Shown here: positions 1-9,146 of the stretch, piece after piece
Position numbering within the stretch: the first letter of the stretch is position 1
Layout of the letters: the number at the start of each line of letters is the position of its first letter
Origin: Welwitschia mirabilis
Lineage: Eukaryota > Gnetophyta > Gnetopsida > Welwitschiales
Assembly: GCA_051453625.1 (NCBI GenBank)
Contig: JBOZIK010000001.1
Location: 189,157,109 to 189,191,864, forward strand
Direction: 5' to 3'
DNA: 34,756 nt
Position numbers and translations under genes: made by a program
The notes under the pieces: generated by a model
Database searches by the model: none
What the model saw: the letters and a program-made list of their open reading frames with translations, nothing else
Told to the model about the DNA's origin: nothing

Positions 1-48
1 AATACCTTTTGACCTACCCCCAAGAGATGATGTCAAACTTAAAACTTT

Positions 49-1195
49 ACATACTACCCAAATTTTAGTGGAGATGATGATGAGGGTCCCCTTCAACACA
101 TTGGAAACATTGAACAAATTATCCTCACCTCAAGAAACGGGAAAAAAGATAATAGATAGAATATATATGGTAATCCTTTCCATGACATTAAAGGGTAGGC
201 CAAAACTTCAGCTAAAAACTATATTACATAAAAGCTTAAAAATATGGAGTTAAGTCTANNNNNNNNNNAAGTCTAGAAAACCTTTATAAATAAATTCATG
301 AGTGAAGAAACTGTGAGAAAAAGAAAAAAAGAGGTAACAAACTTCTAAATAAAGATTACGCCTCTACTTATGAACATTTCTCTATAGCAATCTACTCTAA
401 TCTAGTAGATACCTTTTCAAGAGTAGAACAATTAGATCATTTTTATAGTGGATTAACTTCCCACATGAAACAACTTGTATATTTCTCTTATAGAGCAAAT
501 CCTCATAAATTTTACATTAGAAGATGCCTAAAAAAATTAGAGTAACTTGTGAAGGTTTATCAAACTTGATCAACACCTATAGAAAATCAAACGTAGGATA
601 CTCATCAAGGACTTAAAAGAGGTTAAAAAATGAAAAGAGGTAGAATTCAATCTTACAAATCCCACGTTGAAGAAGTATGTCGAAATGGTATTAGATGCTA
701 AAATTGCAACCGAAAAAATTGTTATGCAAATTTGTGATTTATATAAAGATAATTATCATATCATTAAAAACTAATCTCTTTTACCAACATATAAAAAAAA
801 ATTCAAGAAGAAGTTTGTGCTTTTAACCAACCATCTTAAAACTTCCATCAAGCACAACCAAGATTGAACACTCATTTTCAAAATAATTCTCAACCTTTTA
901 GAAATCGATTAAAAAATATAAACTATCCACCAAGTTCATCCAATTATCAACATACAAATGATTTGTTCATAAACCTTATAGATGATATTAGAAGATCACG
1001 TGAAGAAATAAATGCTAAACTTAAAAACCTAATAAACATACTTCAACAAACAATGCTACCAAATCAAAGACCTCAAGAAAGTTTAGCAATACAACCTTTA
1101 TCAAACCTAAATGAACTAAGAAAGGAGTGTAAAGTTGTGACAAGAAGTGGATAAGAAACAAACCCTCCTCCATGTGAACCATCTACTTTCCAAAA
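49..1195 (+). pseudogene. gypsy gag pseudogene
   Basis: Gag of a gypsy element forms the capsid-like particle. From about 61 the frame reads NFSGDDDEGPLQHIGNIEQI, the 'FxGxxxEDPhxHL' opening of plant gypsy gag domains. Around 415-540 the sequence resembles the later gag core (a 'FYSGLTSHMKQL' stretch). The open part at 864-1154 holds an Asn/Gln/Pro-rich stretch, a helical region (DDIRRSREEINAKLKNL) and ends in VVTRSG. That ending matches the conserved '(V)TLRSG' box that closes gag before protease in Athila-type elements. No zinc knuckle is visible. There are many in-frame stops, for example TAA at 251 and 1153. A 10-N gap lies at 259-268. Confidence 0.6.
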
Positions 1196-1211
1196 TAATT
1201 TTAGAAATGAT

Positions 1212-1890
1212 GAAGAAGAAGATGAAGACGATATTAAAATATTAGAAGATTACAACTTCCCTTGTCTTGGCAAAAAGAAAAAGAAGAATCTTGGATGGAT
1301 AGGCTTGACAATAATTTAACTTTCAATGATCATTTAAAAGCCTTGATGAAAAATGTGAGTATAAACTTACCTTTTTGAAAAGTTTTACAGGAAAACCTTG
1401 GGTACTCAAAATTATGAAAAGACCTAATAAGAAGAAAGCATAAACAAGTCNNNNNNNNNNNNNNNNNNNNNNNNNNNNNNNNNNNNNNNNNNNNNNNNNN
1501 NNNNNNNNNNNNNNNNNNNNNNNNNNNNNNNNNNNNNNNNNNNNNNNNNNNNNNNNNNNNNNNNNNNNNNNNNNNNNNNNNNNNNNNNNNNNNNNNNNNN
1601 NNNNNNNNNNNNNNNNNNNNGTAAACAAAGAAGAAGAGGAAGAGGACATTGAAATTTTAGAATATTACAACTTCCCTTATCTTGGCAAAAAGAAAATGAA
1701 TAATCCTCTTCTCAAAAATCCACCCCTTGTATGGATAGGCTTAACAATAATTCAACTTTCAATGATCACTTAAAGCCTTGGTAAAAAAATGTAACTATAA
1801 ACTTACCCTCTTGGAAATTTTTATAATAAAATCTAGCGTACTCAAAATTATGGAAAGACCTAATAAGAAGGAAACATAAAAGAGTTATTC
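1212..1890 (+). repeat. Tandem duplication of the gypsy gag-pro linker (unit about 418 bp)
   Basis: The block from about 1212 (Glu/Asp-rich, then a 'YNFPCLGKKKKK' stretch, then 'KNVSINLPF' and 'KDLIRRKHK') recurs from about 1630 in the same order. The shared part runs to the N gap at 1451 in copy 1 and to about 1890 in copy 2. The INLPF...KDL..RRK pattern is the conserved linker just before protease in Athila-type polyproteins ('INIPF...KFLKDI...K'). Copy 2 has about 25 extra bases near 1707-1733 that copy 1 lacks. A normal element has one such linker, so this is a local duplication, or an assembly artefact because the 170-N gap lies between the copies. Confidence 0.7.
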
Positions 1891-2345
1891 CTAGTAAAGT
1901 CTTTCTTATCTAATCTCTCATAAATTTAGTATTACAAAAATCACCCAAATTTAAATATCCAAGAGTAGCTATGGTGAATTATTATTATAGAGGAAAGCAA
2001 AAAGATCAAAAAAGCTTTAATTGAAATTAGAGCAAGTGTTAACATTATGCCACTTCACATTTGTAAGATACTTAGTTTAGAGGATAGAATAGAAACTAAC
2101 CTGGTTCTCTTAGAATTAGCAAATACATCAGTTAAGAAATTGTTAAGCATCATTAAATATTTGGAAATTTAAATAGAAGAGGCTTGCTACCCTATAGATT
2201 TGATTATCATAGAAGTTGAGCATAACAAATGATACCCTTTACTTCTAGGTAGAGCCTTTTGTATAATAGCCCAATGCATCATTGATACAAGAGTAAGAAC
2301 AATGAAATGTAATTTGCCATTAGAGTCTTTGATTTAGCTAAGAAA
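1890..2345 (+). pseudogene. gypsy aspartic protease pseudogene
   Basis: This is the retropepsin-like region that would process the polyprotein. The frame reads IEIRASVNIMPLHICKIL, matching the plant gypsy signature 'xDLGASxNLMPxxxxxkL'. After it come 'LVLLELANTSVKKL', 'IEEACYPIDLIIIEVE' and 'YPLLLGRAFCIIAQCIID', which match the strand order 'LADrS...P.G', 'PvDFiVld' and 'PLILGRPFLaT..ali'. The catalytic Asp of DLGA is Glu (GAA at 2023-2025) and the following Gly is Arg, so the enzyme would be dead even without the internal stops. Confidence 0.72.
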
Positions 2346-2466
2346 TATTTGGATGATGATTAAATGATCATTGAAAGTAATATCAAACCAACTTTATAAC
2401 ATCAGCCACTTGAAGAAAGAGAGATGAAATTAAATGAGCATGTGCTTTGTGATGACCAACTTAAGA

Positions 2467-3433
2467 NNNNNNNNNNNNNNNNNNNNNNNNNNNNNNNNNN
2501 NNNNNNNNNNNNNNNNNNNNNNNNNNNNNNNNNNNNNNNNNNNNNNNNNNNNNNNNNNNNNNNNNNNNNNNNNNNNNNNNNNNNNNNNNNNNNNNNNNNN
2601 NNNNNNNNNNNNNNNNNNNNNNNNNNNNNNNNNNNNNNNNNNNNNNNNNNNNNNNNNNNNNNNNNNNNNNNNNNNNNNNNNNNNNNNNNNNNNNNNNNNN
2701 NNNNNNNNNNNNNNNNNNNNNNNNNNNNNNNNNNNNNNNNNNNNNNNNNNNNNNNNNNNNNNNNNNNNNNNNNNNNNNNNNNNNNNNNNNNNNNNNNNNN
2801 NNNNNNNNNNNNNNNNNNNNNNNNNNNNNNNNNNNNNNNNNNNNNNNNNNNNNNNNNNNNNNNNNNNNNNNNNNNNNNNNNNNNNNNNNNNNNNNNNNNN
2901 NNNNNNNNNNNNNNNNNNNNNNNNNNNNNNNNNNNNNNNNNNNNNNNNNNNNNNNNNNNNNNNNNNNNNNNNNNNNNNNNNNNNNNNNNNNNNNNNNNNN
3001 NNNNNNNNNNNNNNNNNNNNNNNNNNNNNNNNNNNNNNNNNNNNNNNNNNNNNNNNNNNNNNNNNNNNNNNNNNNNNNNNNNNNNNNNNNNNNNNNNNNN
3101 NNNNNNNNNNNNNNNNNNNNNNNNNNNNNNNNNNNNNNNNNNNNNNNNNNNNNNNNNNNNNNNNNNNNNNNNNNNNNNNNNNNNNNNNNNNNNNNNNNNN
3201 NNNNNNNNNNNNNNNNNNNNNNNNNNNNNNNNNNNNNNNNNNNNNNNNNNNNNNNNNNNNNNNNNNNNNNNNNNNNNNNNNNNNNNNNNNNNNNNNNNNN
3301 NNNNNNNNNNNNNNNNNNNNNNNNNNNNNNNNNNNNNNNNNNNNNNNNNNNNNNNNNNNNNNNNNNNNNNNNNNNNNNNNNNNNNNNNNNNNNNNNNNNN
3401 NNNNNNNNNNNNNNNNNNNNNNNNNNNNNNNNN
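2467..3433. other. Sequencing gap (967 N) over the expected gypsy pol
   Basis: Only N is present, so nothing can be annotated. By position between protease and the 3' non-coding part it should hold reverse transcriptase, RNase H and integrase. A complete pol needs well over 2 kb, so either the gap is under-sized or most of pol is deleted. Confidence 0.9.
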
Positions 3434-5570
3434 TGATAAATATTTGGTTTGGATCTCATTTCTCTAGAAATTTTGAGACCAAAATAGATCCTTAGCTTTT
3501 CCTTCTTTTTTTTTAAATAAAAGTGCGATTTATATTTAGGATTGGAATAAATGTTTACTTGCCTTAAGATTTCCTTTTTAGTTTTCTATTTTGAGAGTCT
3601 CTATTTTTATTTTCTAATTTTAGTTTTTGCTTCTGTTTGTAGTTTTTATTTTTTGTTTCTGTAATAATAATCTGTTGGCCCTATGACAAGGTGGACAATA
3701 GTCAGTTTTGTTGATTTTTAAGCTTTTTGATAAATTTTTGTGTTTTTTAATAATTTTCTATTTTTCTGCCTCTGTTGTCCTCTCTGTCATCTGGACAATG
3801 AGTAGGATGATAGTTAATAAAATATTAATTTTTGTTTNNNNNNNNNNTTCTAATAAATTTTTGTGCTTTTTGATAATTTTCTATTTGTCTGTCTTGTCGT
3901 CCTATATGTCATCTAGATGATGACTAGGATGATAGTTAATAAAATATTGATTTTTGTTTTCTATTATTTTGAGAAAATACATTTTTATGACTCTGTTGAG
4001 ATTTCTGACTTGACTACTTGAGAATTGTAGGAAATAAATGAGTAAAAAATTGGAATTTCATGAGAAAACCATCTTAATTTTCTCTTAGCTTTTTTCTTTA
4101 AAATATTATTATGACATTACTTGTTCATCTTTCAAACATGATTTATGTATTTATTTCCATGACTAGTCTTTTGACTTAGGCATTTCAGTGGTAAGATTGG
4201 ATTCACCCACTCTTAGGACATTCACATGTCCATAAAATTCAATTGAAGGAAGATGCTTTGTTTTTTATGTTTTTCAATAGTAAAAAGGTCTTAGATTATT
4301 TAAGAGTGTTCTTTTCTGTCTTAATATTATGGCTTTTACCTTTGTCTTTTAGAGTGTTTGGTTATGTGAAATGTTATTCTATTTTATATACATTGAAAAT
4401 AAAAGAAAAAAAAGAGTGAAATAAAGACCATGATATTTTCTATTTTTTCTATCTCAAAAATATGATTACCCTAATATCCTACCACAAGAACACTGGGATA
4501 AATATTTTTGAGAGGAGCCTTTGGTAGTGTAATATGGTAGTTGCGGGAACTCCACTGGGACATCAATTGGTCATGCTTCATAGATCCTTACTTCTCTAAC
4601 TATGGTTATACTCCACTCATCATAGATAATAAAGTTGTATTTAAAATTTAAGGATATGGGATCAGTGGTATTCCTAGTGTCATCAGAAGCATTTCTTGTT
4701 TCCTAAGACTCTTAGTCTTTTCACATGATCATTTCATTTCTTAATATTTGGGTGTTTGTTTTAAGATGATGGTAGGAGATTTTATTTTTGAGAAATTCTT
4801 GGGTCTAATCATTCATTATGAAAAGCATTTTACTCTAGTACATCATAATTATTGCCTTATCGAATGGAATTTTTGTACATTAAGTCATGCATTTTTCACA
4901 TCAAGTGATGTTATGATTACTTTCATGGGAGNNNNNNNNNNNNNNNNNNNNNNNNNNNNNNNNNNNNNNNNNNNNNNNNNNNNNNNNNNNNNNNNNNNNN
5001 NNNNNNNNNNNNNNNNNNNNNNNNNNNNNNNNNNNNNNNNNNNNNNNNNNNNNNNNNNNNNNNNNNNNNNNNNNNNNNNNNNNNNNNNNNNNNNNNNNNN
5101 NNNNNNNNNNNNNNNNNNNNNNNNNNNNNNNNNNNNNNNNNNNNNNNNNNNNNNNNNNNNNNNNNNNNNNNNNNNNNNNNNNNNTTTTATTGACTTATTT
5201 TTCAAATATAACATTACTTAGTTATGCACTTTATTTTAAAAATTATCCTCATTCTCACCATCTTTTACCTGCCTTCTTACTCTCGTTTACTTTTTTAACT
5301 TTATTTTCTAATATGAGACATATTGCTTTTCTTCTGGGGGGATAGAGACTGATTTTCATGGCTCATTTTCAAAAAAAAGTTAACTTAATTTAGAGCTTTA
5401 ATAAGATAAAATTTTCAAAATTTTCATACACATTATGCATTAATTATCATTTATCTATGGGATGTGTTTTATAAACCTATTTTATAACTTCTAGATTTAT
5501 CTTTTAAAAAATAAATCGACTTGCAATTATGGTTTTTCTGCCTGGTTTTTTCAGGGACTGACAAAGGCTA
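3434..5570 (+). other. Non-coding 3' part of the gypsy element
   Basis: This is T-rich sequence with no open frame I recognise. A second N gap of 253 bases lies at 4932-5184. Position between the pol gap and a purine tract plus LTR fits the long untranslated 3' region typical of Athila/Tat elements. The 'TTGGGTGTTTGTTTTAAG' stretch near 4747 resembles the 'tttgggggtgtttg' sequences seen after integrase in such elements. Open frames that cross the N gap are products of the N run. The assignment is inferred from context. Confidence 0.4.
3727..3963 (+). repeat. Direct tandem repeat, two copies of about 112 bp
   Basis: Copy 1 (3727-3837) and copy 2 (3851-3963) agree along their length, for example GATGATAGTTAATAAAATAT in both, and TTGTCCTCTCTGTCATC against TCGTCCTATATGTCATC. 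A 10-N gap at 3838-3847 separates them. The GTCATC(T)GGA-type motif also occurs in the LTR at 5583-6307. No coding meaning is seen. Confidence 0.75.
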
Positions 5571-5582
5571 ACTAGGGGGTTA
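5571..5582 (+). promoter_or_regulatory. Candidate polypurine tract of the gypsy element
   Basis: ACTAGGGGGTTA lies directly before the inferred LTR start TGTTGTAATTCC. A purine run in this place primes plus-strand synthesis in LTR elements. The run is short, and a second G-run at 5335-5341 (TGGGGGG) is an alternative or additional tract. Confidence 0.4.
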
Positions 5583-6307
5583 TGTTGTAATTCCAATTTA
5601 AGATTATTTAATGGGATTTTATGAGTTATTTTTTAGGATGTTTATATAAGTTTAGGTGCAATTCTGAGGATTTCAAAGATACAAGAGGAAATCTTGGAAA
5701 ATTGCGATGCTTATCCAAATTTAATGTATTAAAAGCACTTTCTGATAAATAAAGCTTTGAAGAAGGATTTTTGACAAAAAATATAAGTTTGCTTGAAGGA
5801 AATAATAAAAGAAGACTATCGTCCCCTCTGTTGTCCCCATGATAGGCAAGACTATAACTGCTAATGTGGACTGCTAAGTTATCATTTTGAGAATATTTTA
5901 TGATGTACTATCATCCGGATGATAGCCTAGATGACACTGACATGTAACTGACTCTGACAAATTTCCTTGACCTTTTCATCTATTTCTAAGTAATTTATAA
6001 GCGCACATAGCCATGCCTACCATTTGTCCTTTTGTGATATATTTTCTTATAAAGAAATCCTTCTTCAACTCTCCTTCTCATCTTCATTCCACCGAAAATC
6101 CTCGTGACAAGAGGTTAAAGGACAGGAGATCCATCTACATGTGTTGTAGAAAGACATGTACTTGGTGGAGGACTATGTATCCTCCATTGAAATCTAGCTA
6201 TTTTGTAATCTATATGTTCTTACTCTTTTAATATAAAACTTAGTTTTCTTTCATATTTATATCTTAGGTTCTTTGATTACTCTTATGGGTTATAATTGTC
6301 CTTGATC
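5583..6307 (+). repeat. Gypsy LTR, about 725 bp, plus strand
   Basis: It starts TGTTGTAATTCC directly after a G-rich tract. The inner sequence aligns by eye with the reverse-strand unit 8414-9146: the blocks around TTTAATGGGATTTTATGAG, GTTTAGGTGCAATTCTGAG and GCTAATGTG occur in the same order in both. The inferred lengths (725 and 733 bp) agree. TATA-like boxes occur at 5643-5650 (TATATAAG) and near 6049 (TTATAAAG). Palindromic CATCCGGATGA lies near 5910. The small open frame 6013-6231 is inside this LTR and is not a gene. The 3' boundary is inferred from the partner copy and a weak primer-site match. Confidence 0.5.
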
Positions 6308-6330
6308 TGGTGACAATTTCTTTGGTAACA
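6308..6330 (+). promoter_or_regulatory. Possible degenerate primer-binding site
   Basis: TGGTGACAATTTCTTTGGT, directly after the inferred LTR end, loosely resembles the tRNA-Asp-type site TGGCGCCGTTGCCGGGG used by Athila-like elements. If real, this LTR has both a purine tract before it and a primer site after it, as in a tandem or recombined arrangement. The match is weak and may be chance. Confidence 0.2.
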
Positions 6331-7027
6331 TAGATCATCAAGAACAACCTTTATTAAGTCTGAAAGTAAATAGATTTAAGGCTATTTTTGCATTACATAT
6401 TAGTTTAAGTTACATCTTGAATCTTGTATTGTATCTTTATTTCCTTAAATTATTCTTTATTTTTGGTTCCTAGTATTATTTTGCAAAGCAACTTGAGCCT
6501 CATCTCATAGACTTTAATGAGATACGACATTTTAGGTCTACTTCCACTATACTAGTATGATGTATTATATAAGATATATATTTTGATTATAAATAACAGG
6601 ATCTCTTTGAGTGTAAAAACTTACACAAATACACACTGCAACAGAACACAACACTAATGAACTTTAGATTCACATACAATGAAAAGGGTATCATATCATT
6701 TGGTTTTTTGTGTTAATACAATGTACAAAACTATAAATTACACTTTTGAAACTATTATTTAAAGGATCTAATAATCATCAGTTCTCCACTCTAAAACATG
6801 GTAATCAATGATGTGCTCCTCTTCTCTACTTTTAGTGTTATTTATCTTGTTTTATGTTTCAACTACAATTAAACAAAATGTACTTGTAAAATCTATAGAA
6901 TCATAGCTCAATGTTAAGTTTCATCTTTGATGGCTCCCTTTACATTAAAACTTATTTTAGGTACAAAATCTTTGATGGATTCCTTTACATGAACTCCTAC
7001 TATAAAAAATAGAAACCTTCATGGTTT
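6331..7027. other. AT-rich sequence, no gene recognised
   Basis: No coding frame or RNA gene is visible. Near 6928-6950 and 6968-6990 a short sequence (TTTGATGG..TCCCTTTACAT type) occurs twice. The stretch leads directly into the AP2-like remnant and may contain its decayed upstream part, but nothing supports that. Confidence 0.5.
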
Positions 7028-7186
7028 AAAGGAGTGGTGTGATAGTGGGGAGCTCAAATTTACACTTGCAGACAAATAATTTAGCTTAGAACTTTTAAGT
7101 TAAAGGAGGATACAGTCCTAGCCTACGATAAAGTATTTATTAAACTTAGAGACATTCACTCATGGTTAAACTTTCCACAATTGTCT
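7028..7186 (+). pseudogene. AP2/ERF DNA-binding domain pseudogene fragment
   Basis: AP2/ERF proteins are plant transcription factors that bind GCC-box or DRE DNA through one domain of about 60 residues. One frame from 7028 to 7186 reads KGVV..WGAQI, then RQII.LRTF, then EDTVLAYDKVFIKLRD and SWLNFPQLS before TAG at 7187. This matches the family order RGVR..WG..AAEI, R.WLGTF, EEAALAYDrAAfKlRG, a.LNFP. The signature AYD and LNFP are intact. Three in-frame stops (7040, 7043, 7082), loss of about three residues after WG, and the missing conserved Trp and Gly of WLGTF show it is dead. A Ser-rich stretch in another frame near 7470-7540 (SESTYSSPTS) resembles ERF C-terminal regions, so the remnant may reach about 7560. 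It is the only host-gene trace I see. Confidence 0.62.
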
Positions 7187-7762
7187 TAGAGTGCTAAAAA
7201 AATTAAATTCTAGAGAGAACATGATGCATAAGATATTGTTAAGATGAATTGTTCTAATAATTTAGAATCTTTTATTAATGTTACCTTTTCTTTGATTTGG
7301 AGTATCAATTAGGTTTATATGATCCATGCTAAAGAGACAAAGATTCAAACATGAAATATTAAAAATAAAAAACAAAAATTTAAGAAACCTTACAAGCTAT
7401 CAAATAGCAAGAAATCTAGACCATCAGTGAAGAAGTATCTTCTAATATTCAGAAAACTTCAAAGTCCTTACTGGAAGCTTTAGCCAATCCTTTTATTCAG
7501 AAAGCACATATTCTTCTCCTACTTCTCATTCTCACTGTTTCATGTAATAATTCCAGTACTAGCCTTATGGATTGCTACTCAAAAATAAAGGCATGAAAAA
7601 AGGAAATAGATACGCTTAGGATGCCTATGCTTTTAAAGGAGAAAATTACCTCCTAAAAGCAACTGTGCACATTAGTTTTTTCAGATTTTATGATTTATCT
7701 ACACGTGATGGTTTTATTTTTGGTAATGCATGGAAATATTTTTTTAATAAAACAAGATTTTA
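7187..7762 (+). other. AT-rich sequence, possibly the decayed 3' part of the ERF gene
   Basis: No open frame is maintained. The one suggestive piece is a serine-rich translation near 7470-7540 that looks like the tail of ERF proteins; its frame is shifted by one base relative to the AP2 remnant. The rest is unassigned. Confidence 0.3.
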
Positions 7763-7970
7763 CAATGTTTGTCTAATTAAATGCCTTAAATGCTTATGGC
7801 TTTCATGGCATTGGTTTGGTTAAATACCTTAAAAGATTAAAAACATTTATGGAATTTTTTTATAATGCCTTAAAAATGTTCAATATGGGCTTTTAAGGTG
7901 TTTATTTAAAAAGAACCTAAAAATATTATTTTTTTTATTTAAGGCATTTATTAAAATGAAACCATAAAAT
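7763..7970. repeat. MITE-like inverted-repeat unit, about 200 bp
   Basis: TAAATGCCTTAAAT at 7778-7791 and its exact reverse complement at 7937-7950 form a 14-bp perfect inverted repeat. A weaker match extends outward (TGTTTG-type bases on the left, the complement of GGTTTCATTTT on the right). Further CCTTAAA and TTAAGG words fill the inside, so the unit could fold into a long imperfect hairpin. Size and structure fit a non-autonomous DNA transposon of hAT or similar type. I could not define a target-site duplication, so the class is unproven. Confidence 0.35.
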
Positions 7971-8392
7971 TCCCTATAATTAAATAATTTATTCAAATAA
8001 ATTCCTTAAAAGCCTCTATTTCTTGTACTGAAAAAAACACACACAAATATAGATAGGAATTAACCCAAATGTCATAATCTATTGAAGGAACTAAAATTAT
8101 AAGTTAGAAAATTCATTTTAACAAAGTATTTTTAATATTTTTCCTTTAAGTAAATAAAATAAAGGGATAATACAAATGAAATGCAAGATGAATAATGATG
8201 AAATAAAAATGTAATGAATAGTGAATTTATTTTACTACCAATCTTTTTATCATCAATACTATCCCTTACAAATTAGATTAATTAGGAAAAATCTAACTTA
8301 ACTTTAACCAACATAAGCTATAAGATACATCCAATAGAATATGAAATAATAGAAAAGTAATATGAAATAAATGCATAAACTAATAGTATCAA
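7971..8392 (-). other. AT-rich sequence, possible leader of the reverse-strand gypsy element
   Basis: On the minus strand this lies just downstream of the LTR at 8414-9146 and of a primer-site-like sequence. That would make it the untranslated leader of an element, but no gag reading frame follows. A TTTTTTTCAG splice-acceptor-like sequence occurs on the minus strand near 8025. Nothing else is recognised. Confidence 0.3.
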
Positions 8393-8410
8393 CCTTGACA
8401 AAGGTTGCCC
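8393..8410 (-). promoter_or_regulatory. Possible degenerate primer-binding site, minus strand
   Basis: The minus strand reads GGGCAACCTTTGTCAAGG directly after the inferred LTR end AAATCA. It is similar in layout to the tRNA-Asp-type site TGGCGCCGTTGCCGGGG, with several mismatches. Support is weak alone; the position next to the LTR end helps. Confidence 0.25.
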
Positions 8411-8413
8411 TTA

Positions 8414-9146
8414 TGATTTAGAGAAACTATGAAGATGTCATGGAATCATAATCAAATTAAACCATAAGAGAGGTTTACACAATAGAAGTAGAAAAGTTCT
8501 TACATTAATCTTTGAATAAATAAAGTATTCACTTATAAATAGCATTACCTCAATGACCTTATTTCCTTCAATCTCCCATCATAAGTATTTCTAGTATAAA
8601 GGATGAATTAGGAGTGAGGACAAGAGTGGTATTTATAGGTTTACATTGAAAATTCTGGAAGCAAAACCCTAGAAATTAGAGAAGAAACCCTATCAATCTA
8701 CATGAGGAACATGAATTCATTATAAAGATAATTTGATTTATTCATATAAAATAGTTGTAATCCTCCTTATATTCTAGATGACACTAAGGAAAATACTTTA
8801 TAATAAGAGATGAGTCATTATCTTCTAGTCTTATAGTCAACCTAATAGTTTAGAGTTCACATTAGCATCATTGTCATCTTGACTATAATCTAGACGACAT
8901 AGGGAATGACAGGCTTCCTAAGCTTTTTAACTAAGATAAATTAGTATTATACATCATTAATCTCCTCTTAATAATGCTAAGCATTAAGATATAATTGAAA
9001 TGCATCTAAATATATCAAGAATTGTGTGTCTTCAAGATCATCTCATCGACTCTTCATAATCATCAAAATTGCATCTAAACCTTGTAAAGTTCCTACAAAA
9101 ATACTCAAAATAGCCCATCAATTATGTACAATTTGGCATTAAAACA
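8414..9146 (-). repeat. Gypsy LTR, about 733 bp, minus strand
   Basis: On the minus strand the unit begins TGTTTTAATGCC (at 9146) and ends AAATCA (at 8414), so it has TG...CA ends. Its first 200 bp align with the plus-strand LTR start at 5583 (shared TGATGGGCTATTTTGAG and TTTAGATGCAATTTTGA blocks). A TATAAATACC box lies near 8629-8638 on the minus strand, followed by a pyrimidine-rich leader. It is either a solo LTR or the end of a second, reverse-oriented element. No matching internal coding region was found on the side of higher coordinates. Confidence 0.5.

Larger units (their letters stand above)
1..6307 (+). mobile_element. Degenerate Ty3/gypsy (Athila/Tat-like) retrotransposon, 5' end outside the window
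   Basis: Read left to right, the segment gives gag-like sequence, the gag-pro linker, an aspartic-protease region, a large N gap where reverse transcriptase, RNase H and integrase should be, a long non-coding 3' part, a G-rich purine tract and an LTR-like unit. Stops and frameshifts interrupt all coding parts, so no product is expected. The order and the motifs match Athila/Tat-type gypsy elements of plants. The 5' LTR is not in the window. The assignment to gypsy is firm from the linker and protease; the outer limits are inferred. Confidence 0.65.

Noticed and set aside
2424-3495. Open frames of more than 300 residues on both strands
   Set aside because: They consist almost entirely of N; absence of stops is an artefact. 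The same holds for frames across 1451-1620, 4932-5184 and 20255-20940.
6013-6231. Small frame with Cys-rich middle (MCCRKTCTWW)
   Set aside because: It lies inside the gypsy LTR and has no partner in the related LTR at 8414-9146.
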